Shown here: piece by piece, positions 19,865 to 29,507 of the stretch | Position numbering within the stretch: the stretch's first letter is position 1 | Layout of the letters: each line of letters begins with the position of its first letter | Source: Gammaproteobacteria bacterium | Lineage (GTDB): Bacteria > Pseudomonadota > Gammaproteobacteria > Pseudomonadales > Pseudomonadaceae | Length of the DNA stretch: 64,000 bases | Reading direction: 5' to 3' | Assembly: GCA_012728315.1 (NCBI GenBank) | Contig: JAAYFI010000069.1 | Location: forward strand, 1-64,000 | The notes under the pieces: generated by a model | Told to the model about the DNA's origin: nothing | Databases searched by the model: none | Seen by the model: the letters and a program-made list of their open reading frames with translations, nothing else | Made by a program: the position numbers and the translations under genes

Positions 19865-19956
19865 GAGCCTGAGGGCTCTGAGCCTCTATGCGGTGCGGTT
19901 GCCGTATAGGGTCGAGCCCGCAAGGGGTGTGCTGAGGGTGTCCGCTGAAGAGAGGA
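19865..19956 (+). promoter_or_regulatory. Structured leader upstream of the SirB2-like gene
   Basis: The 19621-19960 interval holds no convincing ORF. Its last ~100 nt are rich in pairing: GAGCC/GGCTC with a 4-nt loop (19865-19878), then CTATGCGG with CCGTATAG (19886-19893 with 19902-19909, one wobble), then GC-rich sequence up to the ribosome binding site agagga (19951-19956). It may be a regulatory leader or a small RNA; no known riboswitch consensus was recognised. Confidence 0.35.
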
Positions 19957-19960
19957 TGTT

Positions 19961-20359
19961 ATGTTGGCTGAGCATTATGCTTTGATTAAAAATATTCATA
20001 TTGGCTTAGCGCTGCTCAGCGGCAGTTTGTTTGCACTGCGTGGTTTGTGGGTATTGTTGGTCGGCAGCGGTCAGGGTCTACAAAAGACCGTGAACCGTTT
20101 CAGTTATGTGGTGGATAGCTGTTTGTTGTTGGCCGCGTTGCTCTTGTTAAGCGCATTAAACTTTACTCCGCTCTCTGCTGCATGGTTGCAAGCAAAGTTA
20201 GTTTTATTGTTGTTGTATGTGCTATTGGGCGTACTGGCTTTTCGCGCAAAGTATGGGATCACCGTGCGCTGGCTGGCCTATTGCGCCGCTTTACTCTGTT
20301 TTGCCGGAATGTACTACTCGGCGCGATTGCATCTGCCTTTTGCAGGGTTGTTGAGCTAA
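19961..20359 (+). CDS. SirB2 family integral membrane protein
   Basis: 132-aa protein with four predicted transmembrane helices (IGLALLSGSLFALRGLWVLL, SCLLLAALLLLSALNF, LVLLLLYVLLGVLAF, LAYCAALLCFAGMYYSA). The N-terminus HYALIKNIHIGLALLSG and the RFSYVVDS loop match the SirB2 family (invasion gene regulator-like, unknown biochemical role). agagga gives a good ribosome binding site. It converges on the FlhB-like gene 16 nt downstream. Confidence 0.85.
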   Translation: MLAEHYALIKNIHIGLALLSGSLFALRGLWVLLVGSGQGLQKTVNRFSYVVDSCLLLAALLLLSALNFTPLSAAWLQAKLVLLLLYVLLGVLAFRAKYGITVRWLAYCAALLCFAGMYYSARLHLPFAGLLS

Positions 20360-20374
20360 GACTGAGGGCGCGTG

Positions 20375-20713
20375 CTACTGATCATCCGCCTGCGGGGTGT
20401 AGGGTAGGAGTAAAGTGATGTCATCGTTGGGTTGTTTGTTATAGAAGCCTTTGGGTGCTTTACCTTTCAGATACCAAGCAAAGGCAATGATTTCTGCTAG
20501 GGTTTGGTAGAGTGATTCGGGAATCGCATCGCCTAACTCAAGGCGCGCCAATAAGCGCACCAAGTCAGCGTTTTCGTAAATGGGCACCTCGTGCTCGCGG
20601 GCAATTTGCAGAATCTCCTCAGCGAGTGCATCGTTGCCCTTTGCGGTTACATTTGGCGCGTTTTCACCATCATATTTTAAGGCAATGGCTTGGCGTTCAG
20701 TACTTTTGCTCAT
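20375..20713 (-). CDS. FlhB C-terminal-like protein (FlhX/FhlP type)
   Basis: 112-aa soluble protein homologous to the cytoplasmic C-terminal domain of FlhB/YscU. RQAIALKYDGENAPNVTAKG corresponds to the segment just after the NPTH autocleavage site, and EHEVPIYENADLVRLL and LYQTLAEIIAFAWYLKG complete the domain. The NPTH motif itself and the membrane domain are absent. Such proteins can partly replace the cleaved FlhB tail in substrate-specificity switching. Its start overlaps the stop of the FliK-like gene by 4 nt (ATGA), so the two are translationally coupled. Confidence 0.88.
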   Translation of the reverse strand: MSKSTERQAIALKYDGENAPNVTAKGNDALAEEILQIAREHEVPIYENADLVRLLARLELGDAIPESLYQTLAEIIAFAWYLKGKAPKGFYNKQPNDDITLLLPYTPQADDQ

Positions 20714-22242
20714 GCTAAATCATCAATCCAGCGTTGCTGTAAACGGGTTTTGGCACCTTGCGGAGGCACGCCTTGGTGACAGGTTAAATCTTTTACGGTA
20801 AGACCGATAGCCAGTAAGCGATCACGTAGGTGGCTTAACTCATGCTCAATCAGCTCGGCAGTGGCGTTGTGCTGAGCCCAAAGTTGGCTGGAAATACTGG
20901 CACCTTGCAAGCTGGCTTGAATATGCAGCGGCCCTAGCGGTTGCAAGTCAAAACTTAAGTCGATTTTCCATACAGGGACAGTCGGTTCATCAGTCTTTTT
21001 TTGTGCAGCCTGTTCGTGTTGAAATTTAATTTGCAGCGGCACTATATGTTGTTGGTCGCGCGTCGGGATTTCAAGCTGCCAAACAGTGATTTGCGTGCCT
21101 TCACTGTTGGTATGGGTTTGCCCAAGGCTGGCCAGTTGATGGGTTTGTAAACGTGATACCGCTGCTGCGGCTAAGCGCAATAGTGCGCCTAGGTCATTGG
21201 GGTTATCCAGTGTTTGCAAGAGACGCCCAGGCAAAGGAAAGCGTAATGCCTGCTCGCGCAACTGTGCTTGGCTATTACTCAGTAACTGTTCACGCAGCAA
21301 AGCAGGAAGGGCTTGGGATAATAATGCACTTTGTGCGGTGGCTAGCGTGGGGTTGCTGTTGGGAAGCATGGGCGTCATTTGCGCGATTAAACGCAGTAAG
21401 TTGGCTTTCAGGTCTTGATGGATCGCATCAAAGTTGCCGCTCAGTAAGCGGCTTTCGAGTTGCGTACCACTGTTGCTGAGGCTGTGAGCCAGTTTTTTAG
21501 GGTCTAACAATTGACTTAATTCGGGCAAGCCGTTGAGCAATTGCTGCAAGGTCTTTTGCGCGTCTGGAGAAAGGTTACTCAATGATATAGCATCTAGACC
21601 TTTGAACAGTTGGCTGAGCGAGCCTTGCTGGCTGAATTGTGTTTGCAGTTCTTGGTTGATTGCCAGGGGTTCTAAGCGTGTGCTTAGGGGTTGAAAAGTT
21701 AATTGTTGGGCGCTGTCAATGCGGGCGCTCAGCAGGCTATTAAGTGGTAAAGATTTTGGGCTGTCAATTTGCAGTTGCTGCCCAGCTAAAGCGCTATTGA
21801 TCACGCTGATAATGATTTTAAAGCCACCTTGTGGGTTGGCTTCAACTTGAGTGACTTTACCTTCAAGTAAAGTGCCTGGTGCTAAGAGTGCCGTATCAAT
21901 ACGTGTGGCAATGGCTGCTTGAGCTGCAGAGGCTAGGCTGAAGGACAATTGCTGGGCAGAAAGCGCAGTAACATTGAGGGTGTGACCTGCTGTTAGGGGT
22001 TGGCTCGTCTGCGCTTCAATGGTGCTGTATTGGCCGTTGGGTAGCGACAAGCGTAAGAGAACCTGAAATGAATGTTGTGCTTCGCGTAGCGCTAACACTT
22101 GAGCCTGTGTTGAATCGCCAATAGACAATTGCGCGGGGAGGGTGCTGGACAGTTGTAATACAGGGTTGGGCGTAGCTGCTGCAGGACGTTGCAGGTTAGG
22201 GACGCTAGATGCAGGGCGTGCTGAAGGTATTTCACTGGCCAT
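20710..22242 (-). CDS. FliK-like flagellar hook-length control family protein
   Basis: 510-aa Gln/Leu/Ser-rich protein. The N-terminal two thirds are low complexity, and the C-terminal ~90 residues (PLGPLHIQASLQGASISSQLW, LRDRLLAIGLTVKDLTCH) form a Flg_hook (FliK C-terminal) domain. It is next to an FlhB-tail homologue, not in the fli cluster at 49-55 kb, and is probably a second FliK-like protein rather than the canonical hook ruler. It is divergent from ccmA. No signal peptide. Confidence 0.75.
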   Translation of the reverse strand: MASEIPSARPASSVPNLQRPAAATPNPVLQLSSTLPAQLSIGDSTQAQVLALREAQHSFQVLLRLSLPNGQYSTIEAQTSQPLTAGHTLNVTALSAQQLSFSLASAAQAAIATRIDTALLAPGTLLEGKVTQVEANPQGGFKIIISVINSALAGQQLQIDSPKSLPLNSLLSARIDSAQQLTFQPLSTRLEPLAINQELQTQFSQQGSLSQLFKGLDAISLSNLSPDAQKTLQQLLNGLPELSQLLDPKKLAHSLSNSGTQLESRLLSGNFDAIHQDLKANLLRLIAQMTPMLPNSNPTLATAQSALLSQALPALLREQLLSNSQAQLREQALRFPLPGRLLQTLDNPNDLGALLRLAAAAVSRLQTHQLASLGQTHTNSEGTQITVWQLEIPTRDQQHIVPLQIKFQHEQAAQKKTDEPTVPVWKIDLSFDLQPLGPLHIQASLQGASISSQLWAQHNATAELIEHELSHLRDRLLAIGLTVKDLTCHQGVPPQGAKTRLQQRWIDDLA

Positions 22243-22303
22243 ATCGAATGCAAGCTCCTGTAAAAGCTTTGTAAATGCCTGCCGCGCTTGCTGCGCAGCT
22301 GTG

Positions 22304-22309
22304 TATAAT
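22304..22309 (+). promoter_or_regulatory. Candidate -10 element for the ccm operon
   Basis: TATAAT in the 142-nt divergent region between the FliK-like gene and ccmA, about 75 nt upstream of the ccmA start. No good -35 is seen at 16-18 nt, so an activator may be needed or the match may be chance. Confidence 0.35.
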
Positions 22310-22384
22310 CGCAGGCTTGTTGCAGTATTGCAGGGCAGTATAGCTGCTCTGCGGAATTGACTTGAAACTTTTTCCCAAGGCGAT

Positions 22385-23026
22385 GTGTTTGTGACAGATG
22401 CTTATCTTGAAATTGTTGACTTAGCCTGTGAGCGTGATTGGCGGCTGCTTTTTGAGCACTTACATCTCAGTGTGCGCCCCAAGGATATGCTGCAAATCAG
22501 TGGTCCAAACGGCAGTGGCAAAACCAGTTTATTGCGCTTGATGTCGGGCTTGATGCGACCCACTGCAGGTGAAGTGTTGATTAAAGGCGTTAATATTCAA
22601 CAGCAGCGTGCTGAGTTAGCCGCAAATTTATTATGGCTGGGACATGCGCCAGGCATCAAAGGTTTATTGACAGCCGAAGAAAATCTGATGTGGCTCGCAG
22701 CGTTGCACCATGGTGCTAAACGTGAGCAGATTTGGCAAGCACTGGCGGCCGTAGGGTTGCAAGGTTTTGAAGATGTGCCTTGTCATACCTTGTCTGCAGG
22801 GCAGCAGCGCCGTGTTGGTTTGGCGCGGCTCTATTTAGAAGCCCCAGCCTTATGGATTTTAGATGAGCCCTTTACTGCGCTGGATAAGCAAGCTGTAACC
22901 CAGTTGGAGCTGCATTTGACCCAGCACTGCGATCAGGGTGGCATGGTGGTTTTGACCACCCATCACCACTTGCAAAATGTACCTAGCACTTTTCGAGAAC
23001 TTGATTTAGGACAGGCGAACTTATGA
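22385..23026 (+). CDS. ccmA: Heme exporter ATP-binding protein CcmA
   Basis: ATPase of the CcmABCD complex, which releases holo-CcmE during cytochrome c maturation. Walker A is [11 protein letters not shown], the signature [14 protein letters not shown], Walker [13 protein letters not shown] and the H-loop TTHHH. 213 aa is typical. The start is a GTG; 22385 is given, but a second GTG at 22391 has better spacing (10 nt) from AAGG at 22377-22380. First gene of a nine-gene operon; its end overlaps ccmB by 4 nt. Confidence 0.94.
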   Translation: MFVTDAYLEIVDLACERDWRLLFEHLHLSVRPKDMLQISGPNGSGKTSLLRLMSGLMRPTAGEVLIKGVNIQQQRAELAANLLWLGHAPGIKGLLTAEENLMWLAALHHGAKREQIWQALAAVGLQGFEDVPCHTLSAGQQRRVGLARLYLEAPALWILDEPFTALDKQAVTQLELHLTQHCDQGGMVVLTTHHHLQNVPSTFRELDLGQANL

Positions 23027-23694
23027 TGAATGTCTTTACGCTGATGTTGTTGCGTGAGACGCGTCTCATGTTTCGGCGCCCAGCAGAGCTGGTGAATCCC
23101 TTAGTGTTTTTTGCCATTGTGATTGCTTTATTTCCACTGGCGGTGGGTCCTGAGTCGCAATTGTTGCAAAGCATATCGCCGGGTTTGTTGTGGGTAGCGG
23201 CACTGCTTGCGGTGTTGCTGTCATTGGATGGTTTGTTTCGCAGTGACTTTGAAGATGGTTCGCTTGAGCAGTGGGTCGTTTCGCCGCATCCACTGGTGGT
23301 TCTGGTTCTTGCTAAGGTGCTGGCCCACTGGCTGTATTGTGGCTTGGCTTTGGTGATGTTATCGCCATTATTGGCATTAATGTTGGGCTTGCCTGGCGAT
23401 AAGATGCCGACCTTATTATTGTCATTGCTGCTAGGGACTCCGGTGTTGAGTTTGTTAGGAGCTGTTGGTGCTGCGCTGACTGTTGGTTTGACGCGAGGCG
23501 GAATATTATTGGCATTATTGATTTTGCCGTTATACATTCCTGTCCTGATTTTAGGCAGCGGGGTGATTCAAGCTGCTTTACAAGGTTTGCCTACGGCGGG
23601 TTATTTATTATGGATGGCCAGTCTGTTGATGCTGACTTTGACTCTAGCCCCTTTTGCAATAGCAGCAGGCTTGCGCATCAGTGTGGGTGAGTAA
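23023..23694 (+). CDS. ccmB: Heme exporter protein CcmB
   Basis: Integral membrane subunit of CcmABCD with about six transmembrane helices. The N-terminal [22 protein letters not shown] and the [20 protein letters not shown] segment are diagnostic of CcmB. 223 aa. ATGA overlap with ccmA indicates coupled translation. A gap of about 100 nt before ccmC is the only sizeable spacing in the operon. Confidence 0.95.
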   Translation: MMNVFTLMLLRETRLMFRRPAELVNPLVFFAIVIALFPLAVGPESQLLQSISPGLLWVAALLAVLLSLDGLFRSDFEDGSLEQWVVSPHPLVVLVLAKVLAHWLYCGLALVMLSPLLALMLGLPGDKMPTLLLSLLLGTPVLSLLGAVGAALTVGLTRGGILLALLILPLYIPVLILGSGVIQAALQGLPTAGYLLWMASLLMLTLTLAPFAIAAGLRISVGE

Positions 23695-23794
23695 GGTTGA
23701 ATGATATGTTTTGGATAAGTGGTAAGGCTTGTATTAAACCGTTGCTGCACCTTGATGCACCATAAACTGATAATGAATAATTGTGAGTATCTCG

Positions 23795-24550
23795 ATGAAC
23801 TGGACGTGGTTTCATAAATTAGGCTCGCCCAAGTGGTTTTACGAAATAAGTGGGCGCTGGCTACCTTGGTTAAGTATCAGTGCTGTTTTATTTATAGTGG
23901 TGGGTGCGGTGTTGGGCTTGGCCTATGCGCCGCCGGATTATCAGCAGGGTAATAGTTTTCGAATTATTTATATTCACGTCCCCGCTGCATTTTTAGCGCA
24001 GTCCACCTATATATCGTTAGCCATTGCCGGACTTGTCGGGCTTGTCTGGAAAATGAAAATTGCTGATGTTGCAGTGCAGCAAGCAGCACCTATCGGCGCC
24101 TGGATGACGGTGATTGCCTTGGTAACTGGGGCTGTCTGGGGTAAGCCGACTTGGGGCGCTTGGTGGGTGTGGGATGCACGCCTGACTGCCATGCTGATTT
24201 TATTGTTTTTATATTTTGGCATCATCGCTTTAGGCCATGCCATCAGTAACCGTGAAAGCGCTGCTAAAGCCTGCGCTATTTTGGCAATTGTTGGTGTTGT
24301 TAATATTCCCATCATCAAGTACTCGGTAGACTGGTGGAACACTTTGCATCAGCCGGCTACCTTCACCATGACCAAGAAACCAGCCATGCCGATGGAAATG
24401 TGGCTGCCGCTGTTAATTATGACGATTGGCTTTTATTGTTTTTTTGCTGCGGTCTTGCTGGTACGTATGCGCCTTGAGGTCTTGCGTCGAGAATCACGCA
24501 CGCGCTGGGCGCAAGCTGAAATTGCACGGCAGGTTGGGAGAGGTGTATGA
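23795..24550 (+). CDS. ccmC: Heme lyase/transport protein CcmC
   Basis: Six-helix membrane protein that loads heme onto CcmE. The tryptophan-rich WWD motif reads [12 protein letters not shown], flanked by the conserved periplasmic histidines ([17 protein letters not shown]). The start at ATG 23795 gives [16 protein letters not shown], the usual Pseudomonas N-terminus; an upstream in-frame GTG at 23783 would add four residues. 251 aa. Overlaps ccmD by ATGA. Confidence 0.95.
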   Translation: MNWTWFHKLGSPKWFYEISGRWLPWLSISAVLFIVVGAVLGLAYAPPDYQQGNSFRIIYIHVPAAFLAQSTYISLAIAGLVGLVWKMKIADVAVQQAAPIGAWMTVIALVTGAVWGKPTWGAWWVWDARLTAMLILLFLYFGIIALGHAISNRESAAKACAILAIVGVVNIPIIKYSVDWWNTLHQPATFTMTKKPAMPMEMWLPLLIMTIGFYCFFAAVLLVRMRLEVLRRESRTRWAQAEIARQVGRGV

Positions 24551-24723
24551 GTTTTAATTCGTTTTCTGAGTTTTTAGCCATGGGCAATCACGGTCTGTAT
24601 GTGTGGACTGCGTATGGCATCAGTGCTGCAATTTTATTGTTGAATGTGGTGTTACCGCTCTTAGCCCGTCAACGTTACTTTAAGAATGAGGCGCGTCGTT
24701 TGCGTCGGGAGGCCCAGCAGTGA
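24547..24723 (+). CDS. ccmD: Heme exporter protein CcmD
   Basis: 58-aa single-pass membrane protein translated from the ATG overlapping the ccmC stop. It reads [16 protein letters not shown] followed by [20 protein letters not shown] and a basic tail. The conserved GxHGxYVWxAY pattern identifies CcmD, which stabilises the CcmABC-CcmE complex. It ends in TGA that overlaps the GTG start of ccmE. Confidence 0.93.
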   Translation: MSFNSFSEFLAMGNHGLYVWTAYGISAAILLLNVVLPLLARQRYFKNEARRLRREAQQ

Positions 24724-25187
24724 ATCCAGTTCGTAAAAAACGTTTAATTATCATTGTCGCGATTTTATTGGGTGTTGTTGCGACTGTTGCTTTGGGCTTA
24801 ACTGCACTGCAGCAAAATATTAACTTGTTCTATACACCCACACAGATCGCTAACGGTGAAGCACCTGAAGGTGCGCGTATTCGTGCCGGTGGTTTGGTGA
24901 AAAATGGTTCAGTGCAGCGCAGTGAAGATTCACTGACGGTCGACTTTGTTGTCACCGATGGTGATGCGGATACGCCTATTCAGTACCGCGGGATTTTGCC
25001 TGACTTGTTCCGTGAGGGGCAGGGTATTGTGGCTTTAGGCCGTCTCAATGCCAGTGGTGTGTTGGTGGCTGATGAGGTATTGGCTAAGCATGATGAAAAC
25101 TATATGCCGCCTGAAGTGAGTGATGCCTTAGAAAAAACTGGCATGCTAAAACATTATGAAGATGGCCAAAAGGAATCAAAAAAATGA
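24720..25187 (+). CDS. ccmE: Cytochrome c maturation heme chaperone CcmE
   Basis: Periplasmic membrane-anchored heme chaperone. It has an N-terminal anchor helix ([19 protein letters not shown]) and an OB-fold domain; the heme-binding His124 and Tyr128 lie in [11 protein letters not shown] (HxxxY motif). 155 aa. The GTG start shares bases with the ccmD stop (GTGA), a coupling arrangement that continues at the ccmF start (ATGA). Confidence 0.95.
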   Translation: MNPVRKKRLIIIVAILLGVVATVALGLTALQQNINLFYTPTQIANGEAPEGARIRAGGLVKNGSVQRSEDSLTVDFVVTDGDADTPIQYRGILPDLFREGQGIVALGRLNASGVLVADEVLAKHDENYMPPEVSDALEKTGMLKHYEDGQKESKK

Positions 25188-27187
25188 GTAATGCGGCGAT
25201 GTATGTGCCGGAGTTGGGTCATTTAGCACTGATCCTTGCATTATGTTTTGCTGTTGTGCAGTCATTTTTTCCTTTAGTGGGAGCCTGGCGCGGCGATCAT
25301 CGTTGGATGAGTTTAGGGCAGCCTGCGGCATGGGGGCAGTTCCTGTTTTTGCTATTTTCTTTTGCCTGCTTAACTTGGTCATTTATCGTAGATGACTTCT
25401 CGGTTGCTTATGTGGCTTCAAACTCAAACAGTGCACTGCCTTGGTACTATAAGTTCAGTGCGGTGTGGGGGGCTCACGAAGGCTCATTGTTGTTGTGGGC
25501 AGCAATTCTTGCCGGCTGGACCTTTGCTGTAGCGATTTTTTCACGCCAGCTGCCAGAAGAAATGCTGGCTCGCGTGTTAGCGGTTATGGGCATGGTCAGT
25601 ATTGGCTTTTTGCTGTTCCTGATTGTTACTTCAAACCCCTTTGAGCGTTTATTGCCACAAATGCCGATGGATGGCCGTGACCTGAATCCACTGCTACAAG
25701 ACTTTGGCTTAGTGGTGCATCCGCCCATGTTGTATATGGGTTATGTGGGTTTCTCGGTGGCTTTTGCTTTTGCTATTGCTGCACTGCTTGGCGGTAAGCT
25801 GGATGCTGCTTGGGCACGTTGGTCACGTCCTTGGACTTTAATTGCTTGGGCGTTCTTAGGCATTGGTATTGCGTTGGGTTCATGGTGGGCGTACTACGAG
25901 CTCGGATGGGGCGGCTGGTGGTTCTGGGATCCAGTAGAAAACGCATCTTTTATGCCATGGCTCGTAGGCACTGCTTTGATTCACTCTTTAGCCGTCACAG
26001 AAAAGCGCGGTGTATTTAAAAACTGGACCGTACTCTTAGCTATTGCGGCATTCTCTTTGAGCTTGCTCGGTACCTTCTTAGTGCGTTCTGGCGTGCTTAC
26101 CTCAGTGCATGCGTTTGCCGCGGATCCTGAGCGTGGCGTATTTATTTTAATTTTCTTACTGACCGTTGTGGGTGCGTCACTGACCTTGTTTGTACTGCGC
26201 GCACCTGTGGTGAAAAGTAAAGTGGGTTTTGGTTTTTGGTCCAGAGAAACGTTGTTGCTGATCAATAACATTATCTTGGTTGTTGCCACAGCGATGGTGC
26301 TGCTGGGTACTTTGTATCCGCTGATTCTTGACTCCTTAACCGGTGCTAAATTATCAGTGGGGCCGCCGTACTTTAATGCTTTATTTGTACCTTTGATGAC
26401 AGTGCTCATGCTGGCGCTGGGTGTCGGGATTATTACCCGCTGGAAAAATACACCAGGCCAGTGGTTGATTAAGATGCTTGGCCCCGTGCTATTGCTCAGC
26501 GCTGTACTGGCGGGTGTCGGCAGTTTGCTATACCGCGATTTCAATATTGCAGTATTGGCGCTGTTCTTTATCTGCGCTTGGGTGCTATTGGCCAGTTTGC
26601 GCGATATTCTCGATAAAACCCGTAACAAAGGTCTCTGGCGTGGTATGCGCTCATTAACGCGCAGTTACTGGGGAATGCAACTGGGTCACTTAGGCATGGT
26701 GTTTATGGCAGTGGGTGTGGTGCTATCCAGCCAGTACAGTGATGAGCGAGACCTGAAAATGGCGCCGGGTGATGCTTTAGAAATGGCAGGTTACCGGTTT
26801 GTCTTTGAGGGTGCCGAGCACTATGAAGGGCCTAACTTTATCTCTGATAAAGGTAGCGTGCGTATCTTTAAAGGGGAGCGTGAAATTGCTCTGTTGCACC
26901 CTGAAAAGCGTCTCTATGTTGTCCAGCAGATGCCAATGACTGAGGCCGGTATTGACCCAGGTTTTACCCGTGACCTCTATGTAGCAATGGGTGAGCCCTT
27001 AGAAAATGGTGCTTGGGCGATACGTGTACATATTAAGCCTTTTGTCCGCTGGATTTGGGCGGGTGGTTTCTTAACCGCTTTCGGCGGCATTCTTGCTGCG
27101 ATGGATCGACGTTACCGAGTGAAGATTAAGAAAAAAGTTAAAGATGCATTAGAGGGCACTGAAAAAGAGGGACGCGCGCATGTCTAA
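25184..27187 (+). CDS. ccmF: Cytochrome c heme lyase CcmF
   Basis: Large polytopic membrane protein (667 aa, about 14-15 helices) that attaches heme to apocytochrome with CcmH/I. The WWD motif is [19 protein letters not shown]; conserved heme-ligand histidine regions are [11 protein letters not shown] and [10 protein letters not shown]. Overlaps ccmE by 4 nt and ccmG by 8 nt. Confidence 0.96.
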   Translation: MSNAAMYVPELGHLALILALCFAVVQSFFPLVGAWRGDHRWMSLGQPAAWGQFLFLLFSFACLTWSFIVDDFSVAYVASNSNSALPWYYKFSAVWGAHEGSLLLWAAILAGWTFAVAIFSRQLPEEMLARVLAVMGMVSIGFLLFLIVTSNPFERLLPQMPMDGRDLNPLLQDFGLVVHPPMLYMGYVGFSVAFAFAIAALLGGKLDAAWARWSRPWTLIAWAFLGIGIALGSWWAYYELGWGGWWFWDPVENASFMPWLVGTALIHSLAVTEKRGVFKNWTVLLAIAAFSLSLLGTFLVRSGVLTSVHAFAADPERGVFILIFLLTVVGASLTLFVLRAPVVKSKVGFGFWSRETLLLINNIILVVATAMVLLGTLYPLILDSLTGAKLSVGPPYFNALFVPLMTVLMLALGVGIITRWKNTPGQWLIKMLGPVLLLSAVLAGVGSLLYRDFNIAVLALFFICAWVLLASLRDILDKTRNKGLWRGMRSLTRSYWGMQLGHLGMVFMAVGVVLSSQYSDERDLKMAPGDALEMAGYRFVFEGAEHYEGPNFISDKGSVRIFKGEREIALLHPEKRLYVVQQMPMTEAGIDPGFTRDLYVAMGEPLENGAWAIRVHIKPFVRWIWAGGFLTAFGGILAAMDRRYRVKIKKKVKDALEGTEKEGRAHV

Positions 27188-27719
27188 AGCACGTTTAGTG
27201 GCTGTGTTTGGTGTGTTGCTGGGTGTGGTGCTGTTTGCAGCGATGGCTTTATTTGGTATTAACAATGATCCAAGTGAGTTGCCATCCGCTTTAATTGGTA
27301 AGCCGTTCCCTGAGTTTGCAACGGGCTCAGTCGATGATCCTAACGCTGTAATTACACGCGCTGATTTATTAGGTCGGCCGGCGCTGGTTAACGTTTGGGC
27401 AACCTGGTGTGTATCCTGCAAAGTTGAACATCCGGTTCTCAACGATTTATCTAAGCAAGGTGTAGTGATTCACGGAATCAATTACAAAGATAACAACGCC
27501 GATGCACAGCGCTGGTTGAATGACTTTTTAAATCCCTATCAGCTTAATATCAGTGATCCTAAAGGTAGTTTAGGCTTGGATTTAGGTGTGTATGGCGCGC
27601 CTGAAACTTTTATTATTGATAAGCAAGGTATTATTCGACACAAGTTTGTGGGCGTCGTTGATAAGCAGGTTTGGCGTGAAAAATTAGCGCCAATTTATCA
27701 GGAGTTACTCAACCAATGA
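27180..27719 (+). CDS. ccmG: Thiol:disulfide interchange protein CcmG/DsbE
   Basis: Membrane-anchored periplasmic thioredoxin (179 aa) that reduces apocytochrome c or CcmH cysteines. The N-terminal anchor is residues ~6-26; the active site is WCVSC (Cys77, Cys80), followed by YGAPETFIIDKQG with the cis-Pro region. Overlaps ccmF and ccmH. Confidence 0.95.
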   Translation: MSKARLVAVFGVLLGVVLFAAMALFGINNDPSELPSALIGKPFPEFATGSVDDPNAVITRADLLGRPALVNVWATWCVSCKVEHPVLNDLSKQGVVIHGINYKDNNADAQRWLNDFLNPYQLNISDPKGSLGLDLGVYGAPETFIIDKQGIIRHKFVGVVDKQVWREKLAPIYQELLNQ

Positions 27720-28186
27720 GACGCTTTTTCTATGCTTTAGGTCTGAGCCTTGTTTGTCTAAGCACGGCGCAGGCCTCCATTGATACCTATGAGTTCTCCA
27801 CCCAAGCGGAGCGCGAGCGATACCGCACTTTAGTGGAAGAGTTACGTTGCCCTAAATGCCAAAATCAAAATATTGCTGATTCCGATGCGCCCATCGCAAT
27901 GGATATGCGTGATGAGATTTTCAAGAAACTCGAGCAAGGCGAAAGCAATGAGCAAATTGTTGAGTTTCTTGTGGATCGCTATGGCGATTTTGTGCGCTAT
28001 AAACCGCCAGTCAATAAAAACACCCTGATTCTCTGGTATGGACCTGGTGCTTTCTTAGCCTTTGGCTTTTTAATGGTGGCGGTGATTGTGTTGCGTCGTC
28101 GCCGTTCTGTGCGTGCTGAACATGATCAGCAGCTGTCTGGCGATGAAGAAAATCGCCTATCAGACATTCTTAAGCAATATAAGTAG
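27716..28186 (+). CDS. ccmH: Cytochrome c maturation protein CcmH
   Basis: 156-aa thioredox-like subunit of the heme lyase. A signal peptide (cleavage near AQA at residue 20) precedes LRCPKCQNQNIADS, whose Cys45 and Cys48 form the LRCxxC redox motif. A single C-terminal membrane helix (GPGAFLAFGFLMVAVIVL) follows. The start overlaps the ccmG stop (ATGA). Confidence 0.96.
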   Translation: MRRFFYALGLSLVCLSTAQASIDTYEFSTQAERERYRTLVEELRCPKCQNQNIADSDAPIAMDMRDEIFKKLEQGESNEQIVEFLVDRYGDFVRYKPPVNKNTLILWYGPGAFLAFGFLMVAVIVLRRRRSVRAEHDQQLSGDEENRLSDILKQYK

Positions 28187-28200
28187 GATACCCCCTTGTT

Positions 28201-29418
28201 ATGACACAGTTTTGGATTTGCGCGGTGCTGCTACTGCTTGTGGCATTGTCGTTATTGCTCTGGCCTGTACTTCGCGGTCGTAAAGATCAAACTGAAGAAG
28301 ACCGTACTGCGCTTAATATTGCTTTATATGAAGAACATATTGCCGAGCTAGAAACGCAGCATGCGGCTGGCGCCTTGTCGGCTGAGCAGCTGGCTGAGGG
28401 ACGCCTTGAAGCCAGTCGAGAGTTGCTGGATGACACCGATGTCGGTCGTCCTCAGCAAAGTGCCAATCTGGGCATTGCTGCACCTTTGATTGCAGCATTG
28501 CTATTACCTGTTATCGGTTTGGGTTTGTACTTTTATTGGGGCTCAAGCGATAAAGTTGCCTTAACGTTAAGTCTTGCTGAGCAACCTAAAACCATTGAGG
28601 AAATGATTCAGCGCCTTGAAGATACGGTACGTTTGCAACCTGAGTCAGTGGATGCCTGGTACTTTTTAGGCCGTACCTATATGTCTGAGCAGCGCCCTAA
28701 AGAAGCCGCCCATGCCTATGAGAAGGCCATTGAGCTGGTTGGGCGTCAGCCTGATTTATTAGGGCAGAGGGCGCAAGCCCTGTACTTTGCCAATGGTAAT
28801 CAGTGGAGTGCAGAGTTACAGGGTCTGGTGGACGAAGCTTTGCGTCAAGACCCCAATGAAGCAACCAGCTTAGGCTTGATTGGGATTGCCGCTTTTGAAG
28901 CGCAGCGTTTCCAAGATGCCATTGATGCTTGGACTCAGCTAGCAAAAGGCTTAAATCCACAGGATCCATCGTATCAAGCGATTCAAACCGGTATTGAGCG
29001 TGCACGTACAGCATTGGCTCAAAGCCCGGCGGGTGCACAGAGTCAGGCGCCTAAGGTTGCTGCTGTGAACACTGACGAATATCAGTTGGTTATTGAAGTG
29101 GCACTCAGTGAAGACATTGCCCAGCAAGTCGCTGCTACCGATGTTGTTTTTGTCTTTGCTCGTGCAGACAGTGGTCCGCCGATGCCGTTGGCAGCTAAGC
29201 GCTTAAGCGTCGCTGAGCTGCCTGCGCGCATTACCTTAACTGACGCAGATTCATTGTTGCCCAATGTAAAGCTGTCCAGTGTTGCGCGTTTGCAGCTTAA
29301 AGCCAGTATCTCCAGTGATGGTGATGCGATGCAGGCACAGTGGGCGAGTCAGTCTATACCGGTTGATACAAGCACAGAGCATGAGCCAAGTGTGTTGCTG
29401 ATCGATCAAAAGAACTGA
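28201..29418 (+). CDS. ccmI: Cytochrome c maturation protein CcmI (CycH), TPR protein
   Basis: 405-aa apocytochrome chaperone. It has two membrane helices (ICAVLLLLVALSLLLWPVL; IAAPLIAALLLPVIGLGLYFY), a cytoplasmic loop between them, and TPR repeats (DAWYFLGRTYMSEQRPKEA, AHAYEKAIEL). The C-terminal domain binds apocytochrome tails. Last gene of the ccm operon, followed by a strong terminator. Confidence 0.93.
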   Translation: MTQFWICAVLLLLVALSLLLWPVLRGRKDQTEEDRTALNIALYEEHIAELETQHAAGALSAEQLAEGRLEASRELLDDTDVGRPQQSANLGIAAPLIAALLLPVIGLGLYFYWGSSDKVALTLSLAEQPKTIEEMIQRLEDTVRLQPESVDAWYFLGRTYMSEQRPKEAAHAYEKAIELVGRQPDLLGQRAQALYFANGNQWSAELQGLVDEALRQDPNEATSLGLIGIAAFEAQRFQDAIDAWTQLAKGLNPQDPSYQAIQTGIERARTALAQSPAGAQSQAPKVAAVNTDEYQLVIEVALSEDIAQQVAATDVVFVFARADSGPPMPLAAKRLSVAELPARITLTDADSLLPNVKLSSVARLQLKASISSDGDAMQAQWASQSIPVDTSTEHEPSVLLIDQKN

Positions 29419-29436
29419 TTGCAAACAAGCACTACC

Positions 29437-29482
29437 ATTAAGCCGTTTATCTGCGTGGGCGATAAGCGGCTTAATTATTTTT
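29437..29482 (+). terminator. Terminator of the ccm operon
   Basis: A 15-bp stem (29437-29451 with 29461-29475, one G-T pair) and 9-nt loop, followed by TATTTTT, 19 nt after the ccmI stop. Confidence 0.92.
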
Positions 29483-29507
29483 GTAAACCTATACCTGAGC
29501 GTTAATC

